Shown here piece after piece: positions 9,455-18,414 of a stretch of 64,000 nt of DNA (position 1 is its first letter; the number at the start of each line of letters is the position of its first letter). The position numbers were made by a program, and so were the translations under genes. A model generated the notes under the pieces. The model saw only the letters and a program-made list of their open reading frames with translations. It was not told where the DNA came from and searched no databases. The DNA comes from Deinococcus radiotolerans (GTDB lineage: Bacteria > Deinococcota > Deinococci > Deinococcales > Deinococcaceae): contig NZ_BMPE01000002.1 of NCBI RefSeq assembly GCF_014647435.1, forward strand, positions 387,481 through 451,480, written 5' to 3'.

Positions 9455-10840
9455 ATGCGCCGCGCCTTCCTGATTGCCGTCCTGCTGGGTCTGACCGGGG
9501 CGGCGCAGGTGGCCACGCCCACCGCGGGGGAGCCGGTGACGCTGCACCTGTCGCGCGAGCCGGGCCTCAGCGCGGGCGTGCGCGCGGCCCTGCGGGGCCT
9601 GCCCGGGAATGTGGAGACGGTGGTGCTCGTGCAGGACCTGCGGACGCGGGCGGTGCTGGAGGCGCGGCAGCCGGACCGGGCGCTGATTCCGGCGAGTACG
9701 ACGAAGCTGGTGACGGCGGCCAGCGTGCTGGACGAGCGGGGCGGAGCGGGAGGGTGGTGGAGTGCGGAACTGACGGTGCCGGCGGCGCAGGTGGGCCAGG
9801 CATCGGTGAAGGCGGTGACGCTACGCGGCAGTGGCGACCTGACGTTGAGCGTGGCCGACGGCGCGTACAGCCTGCGGGCGCTGGCGCGGCAGGCGTACGC
9901 GCACGGGCTGCGCGAGGTGGGTGAGGTGCGCGTGGACGACCTAGGGTTCGACGCGGCGGCGTGGGCGGTGCCGCTGGGCGCGCCCATGACGGCGCTGCGC
10001 CTCGCGGAGTGGCACGACGATCCGCCCGCGTCCGCGCAGGCGGCGCGGGAGCGGCTGGGCGCCGCGCTGACCGCGCAGCTGCGCGCGGCGGGCGTGCGGG
10101 TCGCGCGGGACGCGCCTGCACGCGCGGCGCCGTGGCAGGCGTGGGTGCCGCCCGCCCGGACGGATGACCAGGGGCAGGCGCTGCCGCCCGATCCGGTGAC
10201 GCCCGTGGCGGCCCGGCCGGAGCAGGGCATCGCCAGCGTGCGCAGCGCCTCGCCGTTCCAGGTGCTGGCGGCCACGCTGCGGCCCAGTGACAACCTGCGC
10301 GCCGAGGAACTGCTGGGCACCCTGGCGCACGGCGCGAACGGCACGCTACGCGGGGCGCTGGCGCGGGAGCGGGCGTACCTGCGCCGCCTTGGTGCGGACC
10401 TGAGCGAGGTGGAACTGCATGACGGCAGCGGCCTGAGCCGTGAGAACCGCCTGAGTCCGCGCGTTCTGGTGGCCGTGCTGCGCGAGCAGTTCGACCTGCC
10501 TGCGCCCCTGCCGGGAAAGACGGGTCTGCCCGCAGCGCTGTACGGGGCGCGCGGCAACGCATTTGCTGAGGCCCTCCCGGAGGCGGGAACGGGCGAGAAC
10601 GTCCCGGAACACGACGGGCGCGGCGGGACGATGGCGCTGCGGCTGCGCGGCGCGGGCCTGGACGTGCGCGCCAAGACCGGTACCCTGCCCGGCGTGAGCG
10701 CCCTGGCCGGGTACGTCACGGGCCGCAGCGGCCACGTGCTGGCGTTCGCGGTGATCATGAACGGCCCGGAATCCACGCCGATCCTGGACCTGCGGGCCGC
10801 GCAGGACCGGGTGGTGCAGGCGGTGGCCGCCGCACACTGA
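9455..10840 (+). CDS. dacB: D-alanyl-D-alanine carboxypeptidase/endopeptidase (PBP4, peptidase S13)
   Basis: An exported peptidoglycan hydrolase that trims or opens stem-peptide cross-links. The 461-aa protein has a signal peptide ([18 protein letters not shown]), then the three penicillin-binding motifs: SxxK as PASTTK with Ser81/Lys84, SxN as [12 protein letters not shown] near residue 275, and KTG as RAKTGTLPG near 408. [14 protein letters not shown] is the S13 signature. The insertion between the first two motifs is as expected for S13. The start at 9455 is chosen over 9413 because it gives a proper signal peptide and follows the -10 box. Confidence 0.92.
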   Translation: MRRAFLIAVLLGLTGAAQVATPTAGEPVTLHLSREPGLSAGVRAALRGLPGNVETVVLVQDLRTRAVLEARQPDRALIPASTTKLVTAASVLDERGGAGGWWSAELTVPAAQVGQASVKAVTLRGSGDLTLSVADGAYSLRALARQAYAHGLREVGEVRVDDLGFDAAAWAVPLGAPMTALRLAEWHDDPPASAQAARERLGAALTAQLRAAGVRVARDAPARAAPWQAWVPPARTDDQGQALPPDPVTPVAARPEQGIASVRSASPFQVLAATLRPSDNLRAEELLGTLAHGANGTLRGALARERAYLRRLGADLSEVELHDGSGLSRENRLSPRVLVAVLREQFDLPAPLPGKTGLPAALYGARGNAFAEALPEAGTGENVPEHDGRGGTMALRLRGAGLDVRAKTGTLPGVSALAGYVTGRSGHVLAFAVIMNGPESTPILDLRAAQDRVVQAVAAAH

Positions 10841-10930
10841 CCGCGGCCGGGGGCGTGGACGCTGATCCCCCCTGACGGTGGTGGAGGGCGGATGAGCCCC
10901 AGTTTCATGCAGGGAATGAACCCGATCCAA

Positions 10931-10936
10931 TAAACT
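10931..10936 (+). promoter_or_regulatory. -10 box of rdgB
   Basis: TAAACT ends 7 bases before GTG 10944, which supports GTG over the internal ATG at 10962. Confidence 0.5.
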
Positions 10937-10943
10937 GCGGGGC

Positions 10944-11561
10944 GTGACGACTGAAGCGGGAATGAATGTGGTGGTGGCGACCAGCAACGCCGGGAAAGTC
11001 AGGGAGATCGAGGAGGCCCTGCAGGGCACTGGCTGGACCCTCAGCCCGCTCGGCGGTGTGCCGCTGCCGGAGGAGACCGGCGCCACCTACGAGGAGAACG
11101 CCGCCCTGAAGGCCTGCGCGGCGGCCCTCGTGTCCCAGCGGCCCGCCCTGGCGGACGACAGTGGACTGGAGGTCGAGGCGCTGCAGGGGGAACCGGGCGT
11201 GTACTCCGCCCGGTACGGGAACCGCGACAGCGACATGGAACGCAACGTGTACCTGCTGGAAAAACTGCGCGGGCAGAAAAACCGCCGCGCCAAGTTCGTC
11301 TCCGTCGTGATTCTGGCCTACCCGGACGGCCACCTGGAAACGTACCGGGGTGAACTGCACGGCACGCTGCTGGAAGGACCGCGCGGCGCGAACGGCTTCG
11401 GGTACGACCCGCTGTTCGTGCCGGACGGCGAGACCCGCACGCTGGCGGAACTGACGGTCGCGGAGAAGCGCGCCATCAGCCACCGGGGGCGCGCGCTGGC
11501 CGCCCTGCAAGACGCGCACCGCAGCGGCCTGCCCGAGCGGGAGATTACCCCGATCATCTGA
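10944..11561 (+). CDS. rdgB: RdgB/HAM1-family dITP/XTP pyrophosphatase
   Basis: House-cleaning NTPase that removes dITP/XTP from the nucleotide pool, relevant to DNA damage avoidance. The 205-aa protein shows [18 protein letters not shown] (SxNxxK nucleotide-binding start), [11 protein letters not shown], the catalytic [20 protein letters not shown], and [12 protein letters not shown] followed by [11 protein letters not shown], all in family order. GTG 10944 lies 7 bases after TAAACT; ATG 10962 would also give a complete domain. Confidence 0.94.
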   Translation: MTTEAGMNVVVATSNAGKVREIEEALQGTGWTLSPLGGVPLPEETGATYEENAALKACAAALVSQRPALADDSGLEVEALQGEPGVYSARYGNRDSDMERNVYLLEKLRGQKNRRAKFVSVVILAYPDGHLETYRGELHGTLLEGPRGANGFGYDPLFVPDGETRTLAELTVAEKRAISHRGRALAALQDAHRSGLPEREITPII

Positions 11562-11698
11562 AGCGCGGCGCACCCGCGTGGGGTCACCTCGTCTGGGGTG
11601 GCCCCGCATTCATGCTTCCCTGACGGCCCGTGCAGGTGGCCTTCACCCTGGGCGCTGCGTTTCAGTTGCGGCCCCCGCGCGCTCCGTACGGTGAGGGC

Positions 11699-12241
11699 AT
11701 GAGTGTGTACCGGAACGTGCTGGCAGGGTTGATCGGGGGGGCCGTGGGCACCTTGGCGATGGGGCAGTACTGGACGCGGGTGGCGCCGCTTCTCGAGGGC
11801 GACAGTGGCAGCGGTGGTGGGGCCAGCGAGCAGCCGAAGGAGGACAAGCATTCCATCTCGGTGATCGGGCAGCAGCACCAGCCGGGCGAGAGCAGCACCG
11901 CCGCGATCGGCCGGGTCGCGTACGAGAAGGCCGAGGGGCACGCCCCTGGCCGGCAGACCCGCGCGGCGCTCAGTGAGGCTGTCCACTGGGGTATGGGCGT
12001 CGGCAGCGGCGCGCTGTACGGTGCGCTGGCCGGGCGCGGCAATCCGCTCAAGGGCGCGGCGTTCGGCGTGGGCCTCTGGGCGCTGGTGGACGAGGGCATC
12101 GTGCCGCTGCTGGGCCTTCAGGACGGCCCGGCCGGAACGCCCGCGAAGGGCCACGCGAACCGCCTGGGGGCGCACCTGTCCTACGGGCTGGCGCTGGGCG
12201 TGACGGCCCTGCTGCTGGGCGCGCTGCTGCCTGAGGACTGA
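11699..12241 (+). CDS. Membrane protein of unknown function (tentatively DUF1440/YagU-like)
   Basis: A 180-aa protein with an N-terminal hydrophobic helix (VLAGLIGGAVGTLAM), a polar Gly/Ser/Gln-rich stretch (residues 37-65), then Ala-rich amphipathic and hydrophobic segments AVHWGMGVGSGALYGAL, AAFGVGLWALVDEGIVPLLGL and LSYGLALGVTALLLGALL. The pattern HWGxGxGxGxxY...E is like DUF1440 inner-membrane proteins, but this is only a resemblance. A TACGGT hexamer ends 6 bases before the ATG. It is convergent with sufE, with a hairpin between. Confidence 0.65.
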   Translation: MSVYRNVLAGLIGGAVGTLAMGQYWTRVAPLLEGDSGSGGGASEQPKEDKHSISVIGQQHQPGESSTAAIGRVAYEKAEGHAPGRQTRAALSEAVHWGMGVGSGALYGALAGRGNPLKGAAFGVGLWALVDEGIVPLLGLQDGPAGTPAKGHANRLGAHLSYGLALGVTALLLGALLPED

Positions 12242-12258
12242 ACCGGGAAGAACTGAGG

Positions 12259-12294
12259 CGGGCCGCCTCCCGGACAGGGGAGAGCGGCCCGTTT
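12259..12294. terminator. Hairpin between convergent genes
   Basis: CGGGCCGC (12259-12266) pairs with GCGGCCCG (12284-12291), followed by TTT on the plus strand. It is the likely terminator for the plus-strand gene and may also serve sufE. Confidence 0.55.
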
Positions 12295-12306
12295 CACTGC
12301 GGGTGC

Positions 12307-12753
12307 TTACGCTTTGGCGTGGTCGCGCACGTCGTTCTTCAGGCGCATCAGGATGGCGCCCATGCCGCGCAGGCGCATGGGGGTGATCAGTTCGGTCAGG
12401 CCCATGTCCATGTAGAACTGGTCGGGGATGCTCAGGATCTCCTCGGGCTGCGCGCCGTCGAGCGCCTCGTGCAGGATGCCGGCGTAGCCGCGCACGGTGG
12501 GGGCCTCCTCGGGGACCTTGAAGTACAGGTGCATGCCGCCCTGCTCGTCCTGCTCGGTGACCAGGAAGAAGGGGCTGGTGCATTCGGGCACCGGCTGGAG
12601 GAACTCGGGGTGCTCGAGGTACTTCTCGGGCAGGCCGGGGAGTTTCTTGCTGTACTCCAGCAGGGCCTGAAGGCGCAGGGGTTTGGGGGCGCTGCGGAAC
12701 ATCGTGACGATGGTCTGGAGTTTCTCCGGCAGGGCGGGCACGGCGTCGGTCAT
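12307..12753 (-). CDS. sufE: Fe-S cluster assembly sulfur acceptor SufE
   Basis: Accepts persulfide sulfur from the cysteine desulfurase SufS for Fe-S cluster building. The 148-aa protein has the SufE layout: KLQTIVTMFRSAPKPLRLQALLEYSKKLP, then VPECTSPFFLV with acceptor Cys58, VRGYAGILHEALDG, and the C-terminal RLRGMGAILMRLK. It stands alone here; no sufBCDS genes are in the window. It is divergent from a tandem rhodanese, another sulfur-transfer protein, across a 132-bp gap. The start is fixed by TACACT 6 bases upstream. Confidence 0.93.
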   Translation of the reverse strand: MTDAVPALPEKLQTIVTMFRSAPKPLRLQALLEYSKKLPGLPEKYLEHPEFLQPVPECTSPFFLVTEQDEQGGMHLYFKVPEEAPTVRGYAGILHEALDGAQPEEILSIPDQFYMDMGLTELITPMRLRGMGAILMRLKNDVRDHAKA

Positions 12754-12759
12754 GCGGGG

Positions 12760-12765
12760 AGTGTA
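12760..12765 (-). promoter_or_regulatory. -10 box of leaderless sufE
   Basis: Minus-strand TACACT ends 6 bases before the sufE ATG at 12753. Confidence 0.5.
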
Positions 12766-12813
12766 CCGCCGGGCCCCGGGCGGGATTGGGTGGGCCTGTC
12801 CAGTTGACCTCTT

Positions 12814-12843
12814 TTGTCAATAAGTTCCCGATCAGGGTACAAT
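12814..12843 (+). promoter_or_regulatory. Sigma-70-type promoter of the rhodanese gene
   Basis: TTGTCA (12814-12819), an 18-bp spacer and TACAAT (12838-12843). Unlike most genes here it yields a leader of about 35 nt with an AGGAGG site at 12873-12878, 7 bases before ATG. Confidence 0.6.
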
Positions 12844-12885
12844 CCTGGGGCAACAGCGCCCTATTTCCCCTCAGGAGGCACCACC

Positions 12886-13749
12886 ATGGACTACGCGAAA
12901 GACGTTCTCGTCAGCACTGACTGGGTCGAACAGAACCTGAACACGCCCGGCATTCGCCTGATCGAAGTGGATGAAGACATCCTCCTCTACGACACCGGGC
13001 ACGCCCCCGGCGCCGTGAAACTCGACTGGCAGGTCGACCTGTGGCACCCCGTCGAGCGTGACTTCATCACCCCCGAGCAGGTCAGCGAACTGCTGGGCCG
13101 CCTGGGCATCCAGGCAGACGACACCATCGTCCTGTACGGCGACAAGAGCAACTGGTGGGCCGCGTACGCCTACTGGTTCCTGTCCTACAGCGGCGTGAAG
13201 AACCCCCTGAAACTCATGAACGGTGGCCGCCAGAAGTGGATTGCCGAGGGCCGCCCCACCACCACCGACGCCCCCAGCGTCGAGGCCACGACCTACCCCG
13301 CCCTGACCCGCGATGACAGCCTGCGCGCCTACCGCGACGAGGTCAAGGCCCATCTGGAGAGCGTCAAGGGCGGCACCGGCGCGCTGGTGGACGTTCGCAG
13401 CCCCGACGAATTCAGCGGCAAGGTCACGCATATGCCCAACTACCCACAGGAAGGCGTGCTGCGCGGCGGCCACATTCCCGGCGCGCGCAGCATCCCCTGG
13501 GCCAAGGCCACGAACGAGGACGGCACCTTCAAGTCGGCCGACGAACTGAAAGCCCTGTACGAGGGTGAAGGCGTCACCGCCGACAAGGACGTCATCGCGT
13601 ACTGCCGCATCGCCGAGCGCAGCAGCCACAGCTGGTTCGTGCTGCGCGAACTGCTGGGCTACCCCAAGGTCCGCAACTACGACGGCAGCTGGACCGAATG
13701 GGGCAACGCCGTGGGCCTCCCCATCGAGAAGAGCTACAGCGAGGCGTAA
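12886..13749 (+). CDS. Tandem-domain sulfurtransferase (thiosulfate sulfurtransferase/rhodanese)
   Basis: Moves sulfane sulfur, classically from thiosulfate to cyanide or a protein thiol. The 287-aa protein holds two rhodanese domains: an inactive N-terminal one (residues about 7-130, with [15 protein letters not shown] and [19 protein letters not shown], where the active position is Asp not Cys) and a catalytic C-terminal one with [25 protein letters not shown] and the active loop [12 protein letters not shown] (Cys240). CRxxERSSHxW matches the actinobacterial/Deinococcus CysA-SseA type. It has a strong AGGAGG site and a conventional promoter, suggesting high expression. Confidence 0.92.
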   Translation: MDYAKDVLVSTDWVEQNLNTPGIRLIEVDEDILLYDTGHAPGAVKLDWQVDLWHPVERDFITPEQVSELLGRLGIQADDTIVLYGDKSNWWAAYAYWFLSYSGVKNPLKLMNGGRQKWIAEGRPTTTDAPSVEATTYPALTRDDSLRAYRDEVKAHLESVKGGTGALVDVRSPDEFSGKVTHMPNYPQEGVLRGGHIPGARSIPWAKATNEDGTFKSADELKALYEGEGVTADKDVIAYCRIAERSSHSWFVLRELLGYPKVRNYDGSWTEWGNAVGLPIEKSYSEA

Positions 13750-13767
13750 CCGCCCCCCTGCACCGCG

Positions 13768-13794
13768 CCCCCGTCCACCACAGGCCGGGGGTTT
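13768..13794 (+). terminator. Terminator of the rhodanese gene
   Basis: CCCCCG (from 13768) pairs with CGGGGG (13786-13791), followed by TTTACTTCT; a modest stem with a T-rich tail 20 bp after the stop codon. Confidence 0.5.
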
Positions 13795-14112
13795 ACTTCT
13801 GTATTCAGCCCAGGTGGCGTGACAGTCCGGCAGGCTGCTGCCCGGGCCGGCCTGTCCGCCGTCCGCTCGGCCAGCTGTGGTCCTGCGGCGGCAGGCGCAA
13901 CCGGGTGGCCCGGTCCCCGCGCGCGCCGGCCAGTGCTGGGTGCGCGCGGGAAGGCCGCTGGACCCCATGTCAGATCGGCGTGCACCCCATCCACTCCAGG
14001 GCTATGCTGCGCTTCGTTTCACCAACTGATTCAGGTTCCACAGCACCCCTTCCCCCCTGAATGCCCGGTCTGACCGCGGACGTTCAGACCGCCACCACCG
14101 GAGGAACACCCG
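13795..14112. other. Intergenic region with promoter for the hydrolase gene
   Basis: About 320 bp without a credible gene; short open frames here have no family features or ribosome-binding site. Near its end TATGCT (14003-14008) is a possible -10 box giving a leader of about 100 nt, and GGAGGA lies 8 bases before ATG 14113. The leader carries a pyrimidine-rich stretch but no clear riboswitch fold. Confidence 0.4.
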
Positions 14113-15414
14113 ATGCGCCGCCTCGCCCTGTGCCTTAGCTTGACCCTGATGACCGCCACTGCCGCCACCGCCCAGACCACCCCCGCCGCGCCGCAGACCA
14201 GCGCGCCGTTCCTGCCCGGCGACGCCCGCCCGGACGCCCCGGAACTCGCCGCGCGCGGCACGTTCGCCGTCGGCGTGCGCACCGTCACGCTGGTCAACCC
14301 GAGCCAGCCGGACCTGGCCCGCGCGCCCCAGAGCGGCCCCGTCCCCCGCGCCGACCGCCGCCTGACCGTGGAAGTCTGGTACCCCACAGCCACCGGCGCG
14401 AAAGAAGCCGTCACGTACACCGACACCCTCACGAGCGGCAAGGCCTTCACCTTCGACGGCCGCGCGGCCCGGGACGCCAAACCCCTGAGCGGGCAGGCGT
14501 TCCCGCTGGTCATCGTGTCGCACGGGTACACCGGCAGCCGCTACCTCCTGACGCACCTCACCGAGAACCTCGCCAGCAAGGGGTACGTCGTGGCCGCCAT
14601 CGACCACACCGACAGCACCCACGACAACCGCGGGCCGTTCAACAGCACCCTGGTGAACCGCGCGCCGGACATCAACTTCACGCTCGATCAGCTGGCGAAA
14701 CTCGGCGCGCCCGGCAGCGGCTCCCCGCTGAGCGGCGTGGTCAACGCCAGCCGCACCGCCCTGATCGGGTACTCCATGGGCGGCTACGGCGTGCTGAACG
14801 CCGCCGGAGCCGGGTACGCCCCCAAGGTCGCCGCGCTGCTGCCCGGCGGCACCCTGACGCCCCGCCAGACCGGCGCGTTCACGCCCGACCCGCGCATCCG
14901 CGCCGCCGTTGCTTTCGCACCCTGGGGCGGGCCCAGCGCCGCGCGCGGCCTGGGTGTGCCTACCGGGGAGTACGGCTTCTGGGACGCCAAGGGGCTGGAG
15001 GGCCTGAAGGTCCCCACGCTGTTCGTCGTGGGCGACCATGACGACGTGTCGGGCTTCGAGGAGGGCGTCAAACCCCTGTTCGAGCACGCCGTGAACGCCG
15101 ACCGCTACCTGCTGGTGTACCAGAACGCCCGGCACAACATCGCCCCGAACCCCGCGCCCAGCCTGCCGGGCCTGAGCTTCGCCGACCACGAGCACTACGC
15201 CGACCCCGTATGGGACAGCGCCCGCCTGAACAACCTCAACCAGCACTTCGTCACCGCGTTCCTGAACCTGACCCTCAAGGGCGAGGCGGGCGCCGCCGCG
15301 TACCTGAACGTCCCCACGCCCGTCGCCGCCAACGCGACCGGCACGAACGCCTGGAAGGGCTTCGCGCCCCGCACCATGCTCGGCCTGGAGCTGTACCACC
15401 TCCGCCCCCGCTGA
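14113..15414 (+). CDS. Exported alpha/beta-hydrolase (dienelactone hydrolase / PAF-acetylhydrolase-like)
   Basis: A 433-aa secreted or periplasmic esterase-like protein. Residues 1-20 are a signal peptide ([21 protein letters not shown]). The hydrolase core has [24 protein letters not shown] (oxyanion HG), the nucleophile elbow IGYSMGGYG (Ser), a catalytic Asp probably in [12 protein letters not shown], and a His in YQNARHNI. The order and the long N-terminal strand region resemble the platelet-activating-factor acetylhydrolase/dienelactone hydrolase group; substrate unknown. It has its own promoter and Shine-Dalgarno. Confidence 0.85.
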   Translation: MRRLALCLSLTLMTATAATAQTTPAAPQTSAPFLPGDARPDAPELAARGTFAVGVRTVTLVNPSQPDLARAPQSGPVPRADRRLTVEVWYPTATGAKEAVTYTDTLTSGKAFTFDGRAARDAKPLSGQAFPLVIVSHGYTGSRYLLTHLTENLASKGYVVAAIDHTDSTHDNRGPFNSTLVNRAPDINFTLDQLAKLGAPGSGSPLSGVVNASRTALIGYSMGGYGVLNAAGAGYAPKVAALLPGGTLTPRQTGAFTPDPRIRAAVAFAPWGGPSAARGLGVPTGEYGFWDAKGLEGLKVPTLFVVGDHDDVSGFEEGVKPLFEHAVNADRYLLVYQNARHNIAPNPAPSLPGLSFADHEHYADPVWDSARLNNLNQHFVTAFLNLTLKGEAGAAAYLNVPTPVAANATGTNAWKGFAPRTMLGLELYHLRPR

Positions 15415-15541
15415 CCCTGCACCCGCCCGGGCGCGCGGCCCGCACCACACCCGCTGCGTGAGTGGCGGGTGAAGAAGGCCACAGCGACGCGCCCGAAGCG
15501 GGGATACCGGACCCCGCCCGCCCCGCGCTACGCTGCGCGGG

Positions 15542-15964
15542 ATGCTGGGCCTTCTGATCCTCCTGCTGGCACTTCTGATCGCCGCGCCGCTCGCGTGGCG
15601 GTTCACGCGCCGCGCCGCGCCGCCCACCCCTGCCCCCACCCCGGAGATCATCCCGCCGCTGCCCTCGCAGGACGTGCGGCCCACGGCCCCTACCCTGGTT
15701 ATGCCCGGAGAGAGCGCCGCGCTGCTGGACGACGCGCAGGCCGAGATGCTGGCTGACATCAGCCCTGAACAGCTGCGCCACCTGATGGCGGCCGTCCCAG
15801 GTGACGTCATGGCGCGCGCCATCGGGCAGGAGGACCTGACCAGCCACGCGCCCGTCACCGAGGAGCAGCGGCAGGAACTCCAGGGTCTGGGCGGCGCCCT
15901 CGACAGCCTGGACCTCTGGAACCTGGGCAGCGCCCCCGACCCCAAGGACGTCCCCACCCCCTGA
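15542..15964 (+). CDS. Single-pass membrane protein, unknown function
   Basis: A 140-aa protein with one N-terminal membrane segment (MLGLLILLLALLIAAPLAWRF), then a basic RRAAPP stop-transfer, a Pro-rich spacer, and an acidic soluble part with LLDDAQAEMLADISPEQLRHLMAAVPGD. No family recognised. TACGCT ends 7 bases before ATG 15542, supporting that start. It stands alone. Confidence 0.6.
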   Translation: MLGLLILLLALLIAAPLAWRFTRRAAPPTPAPTPEIIPPLPSQDVRPTAPTLVMPGESAALLDDAQAEMLADISPEQLRHLMAAVPGDVMARAIGQEDLTSHAPVTEEQRQELQGLGGALDSLDLWNLGSAPDPKDVPTP

Positions 15965-16020
15965 CCCGCCCCGCGAATTGCTCCGGAGGGATCCGGTAGA
16001 GCCCGCCCCGACCCGCGCCG

Positions 16021-16026
16021 CACAAT
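16021..16026 (+). promoter_or_regulatory. -10 box of the Ada-AlkA gene
   Basis: CACAAT ends 7 bases before ATG 16034; the ATG at 16025 overlaps it and is therefore unlikely to be the start. Confidence 0.45.
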
Positions 16027-16033
16027 GGCCGCC

Positions 16034-17491
16034 ATGAACCGCAACGACCGGAACGCCCCAGCCAGTCGGCCCCCCCCGACCGGCGCCGCAGACGCGCCCG
16101 TGAGCCTCCCCTACGCCCGGGACTTCATGCTGGGCCGCATGTTCGCGGCCGACGCCGCCTTCGACGGACTGTTCTACACCGGCGTGACCAGCACCGGCAT
16201 CTACTGCCTGCCGTCCTGCCGGGCCCGCAAACCCCGCGCGGAGCACGTGCAGTTCCACGCGACGCCCCTTGAGGCGCGCGCGGCGGGCCTGCGCGCCTGC
16301 CGCCGCTGCCACCCCGACGCCTACCGGGGCGTGCCCCCGCACGAGGCGGCCCTGATGGCCGCGCTGGGCAGCGTGCACGTGCCCGACGTGCCGGACGTGC
16401 GCGCCCTGGCCGCCGCGCTGCACCTCGGCGAGAGCGCCCTGCACGCGCACTGGCGCGCACTGTTCCAGGTGACGCCCGGCGAGTGGCTGGCCCGCGAACG
16501 CGTGCGGCTCGCCGCGCGGGCCCTGCGGGACACCGGGGAGCGCGCCGCGGCCATCGCGTTCGGGGTGGGTTTTGGCAGCCTGTCCGCGTTCGGCGCGCAG
16601 TTCCGCCGGGTGATGCACCTGACCCCACAGGCGTGGAGGGTCGCCGGGCGCAACGGCGGCCTGACCCTGACCCTCCCGGCGGGCGTCCCGCTGGCGGTCG
16701 TGTGGCGCGACCTGAGCCGCGACCCCCGCAGTGTCACGCAGCGGGTGGACGCGCCCGCGGGGCGCCTGACCTTCGCCTGGACCCTCCCCACCGGGCCGCA
16801 GCGGGTCGCGCTGCACGTCACCGCTGGGAAGGTCGAGGTTCACCCGGACGAACCGGACCGCCTGAGCAGTCCTGACTGGGAGGCGCTGCACGCCCTGACC
16901 GTCCGCGCGCTGGGCCTGCACACCCCGCAGACGGGCCGCGGGTGGCCGGTACCGCTGGCCCCGCAGCCCTTCGATGGCCTGATCTGGGCAGTTGCGGCGC
17001 AGCAGGTGACCTTCGCGCAGGCCTGCCGCGTTCGCCGCACACTGACGGAACGGCACGGCACGCCCGTCGCAGGTGACCTGATCGCGCCGCCCACCGCCGC
17101 GCAGCTGAGCGCGCTGAACGACGCCGACCTGCGCGCCGCCGGACTGACCGACGCGCGAGCGGCCCTGATGCGCCGCCTCGCGGGCCGGGCCGCGCGGCAT
17201 GAACTGAACTTGGACGCCCTGGCCCGCGGCACGGTCAGCGCCGCCCGCCGCACCCTGCTGGCCGTGCCCGGCATCGGCCCCTGGACGGCCGAGTACGTGC
17301 TGCTGCGCGTCCTGGGCTTCCCCGACATCGTGCCCGACGGTGACGCTGCCCTGGCCGCCAGCCTGCGCCGCACCCACGCCCTGCCCACGAAACCCACGCC
17401 CGCGCAGGTGCAGGCCCTGCTCCTCCCGCACGCGCCGCGCCGCAGCCAGGCCGTGCTGCGCGCTTGGCACGCCGCTCTCGACCGCACGTAA
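16034..17491 (+). CDS. Ada-like regulator/AlkA DNA-3-methyladenine glycosylase hybrid
   Basis: Base-excision repair of alkylated bases, combined with a sensor/DNA-binding part. The 485-aa protein has (1) an Ada-type zinc/methyl-phosphotriester domain, residues about 20-95, with four Cys in IYCLPSCRARKP and RACRRCHPDAY; (2) an AraC helix-turn-helix, about 110-200 (DVRALAAALHLGESALHAHW, AIAFGVGFGSLSAFGAQFRR); and (3) an AlkA N-domain plus HhH-GPD glycosylase, about 205-485, with LLAVPGIGPWTAEYVLLRVLG and the catalytic Asp in FPDIVPDGDAAL. The Ada O6-methylguanine methyltransferase domain is absent. Such Ada-AlkA fusions are known in some bacteria. Confidence 0.9.
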   Translation: MNRNDRNAPASRPPPTGAADAPVSLPYARDFMLGRMFAADAAFDGLFYTGVTSTGIYCLPSCRARKPRAEHVQFHATPLEARAAGLRACRRCHPDAYRGVPPHEAALMAALGSVHVPDVPDVRALAAALHLGESALHAHWRALFQVTPGEWLARERVRLAARALRDTGERAAAIAFGVGFGSLSAFGAQFRRVMHLTPQAWRVAGRNGGLTLTLPAGVPLAVVWRDLSRDPRSVTQRVDAPAGRLTFAWTLPTGPQRVALHVTAGKVEVHPDEPDRLSSPDWEALHALTVRALGLHTPQTGRGWPVPLAPQPFDGLIWAVAAQQVTFAQACRVRRTLTERHGTPVAGDLIAPPTAAQLSALNDADLRAAGLTDARAALMRRLAGRAARHELNLDALARGTVSAARRTLLAVPGIGPWTAEYVLLRVLGFPDIVPDGDAALAASLRRTHALPTKPTPAQVQALLLPHAPRRSQAVLRAWHAALDRT

Positions 17492-17562
17492 GACGTGCCC
17501 CGCCTCCAGTCCGGCCCGCAGAGGCACCGGACGTCCTTCCCCATGCCGCAAGGAGCCCAACG

Positions 17563-18414
17563 ATGATCCGACCCGACCACGCCCGCACCCTCCACGACCT
17601 GCACGCCCCCGCTGGTGGCGGCCTGATCCTCCCGAACGCCTGGGACGCCGCCAGCGCCCGCACGCTGGAGCACGCAGGCGCCCCCGCCATCGGCACGACC
17701 AGCGCCGGAATCGCCTTCGCGCTGGGCTACCCGGACGGACAGATCGCGCCCGTCGGGTTACTGCTGGACGCCCTGGCGCGCATCGTGCGGGCCACCGCCC
17801 GGCCCGTCACCGCTGACCTGGAAGGCGGGTACGCCCCTGACCCAGAGGGCGTCGCGGCGACTGTGACCCGCGCGCTGCGGCTGGGCGTGGCGGGCCTGAA
17901 TCTGGAGGACGCCACCGGCACGCCCACCGACCCACTGCGCCCTGTGCAGGAGCAGGTTCTGCGGCTGCGTGCCGCCCGGCACGCCGCTGACCGGCTGGGC
18001 GTGCTGGCCTACCTGAATGCCCGCACCGACACGTACCTCGCCGGCTTCGGGGCCACCCCCGCCGAACGTTTCGCGGAGACCGTCCGGCGCGGCCGGGCGT
18101 ACCTGCACGCCGGGGCGGACAGCGTGTTCGTGCCCGGCCTGACCGACCCCGCCACCCTGCGCGACCTGCGCGCCGCGCTGGGCGGCCCGGTCAGCGTGAT
18201 GCTCCTGCCCAGCGGTCCGGACGCCCACACCCTGCTGCGCGCCGGGGCCAGCCGTGTCAGCACCGGCCCCGCCCTGATGCTCGCCGCACTGGGGCACACC
18301 CTGAGCCTCACCCACGACCTGCTGGGCCCCGGCACGCCGCCTGCCACGCCCGGCCCCGACTACGCGCAGGTGCAGGAATGGTTCAGTGCGGGTCCGTCAC
18401 TCGCTCAGCAGTAG
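17563..18414 (+). CDS. Isocitrate lyase/PEP mutase family protein
   Basis: A 283-aa TIM-barrel enzyme of the PEP mutase/ICL superfamily, usually C-C or P-C bond lyases acting on 2-oxo acids. Seen: LILPNAWDAASARTLEHAG, the switch-loop region TTSAGIAFALGYPDGQ, metal-site TADLEGGYAPDPEGV (D-x-E-G-G-Y), GLNLEDATG, LNARTDTYLAGFG and AGADSVFVPGL. The active-site Cys of true isocitrate lyase (KxCGH) is missing, so it is not an ICL; carboxyphosphonoenolpyruvate mutase-like or oxaloacetate-decarboxylase-like activity is possible. AAGGAG lies 7 bases before the ATG. Its end overlaps the convergent lepB by 18 bp. Confidence 0.85.
   Translation: MIRPDHARTLHDLHAPAGGGLILPNAWDAASARTLEHAGAPAIGTTSAGIAFALGYPDGQIAPVGLLLDALARIVRATARPVTADLEGGYAPDPEGVAATVTRALRLGVAGLNLEDATGTPTDPLRPVQEQVLRLRAARHAADRLGVLAYLNARTDTYLAGFGATPAERFAETVRRGRAYLHAGADSVFVPGLTDPATLRDLRAALGGPVSVMLLPSGPDAHTLLRAGASRVSTGPALMLAALGHTLSLTHDLLGPGTPPATPGPDYAQVQEWFSAGPSLAQQ

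Noticed and set aside
11581..11605. Hairpin GGGGTCACC/GGTGGCCCC after rdgB
   Set aside because: Contains a G-U pair and has no T-run; a terminator is possible but not well enough supported to list.
12804..12820. TTGAC/GTCAA inverted repeat near the rhodanese promoter
   Set aside because: Only 5 bp per arm and overlapping the -35 box; it could easily arise by chance, so not listed as an operator.
13819..14073. Open frame of 84 codons in the gap after the rhodanese gene
   Set aside because: Composition like a shadow frame, no ribosome-binding site or -10 box in the right place, no recognisable motif; it also covers a likely promoter.
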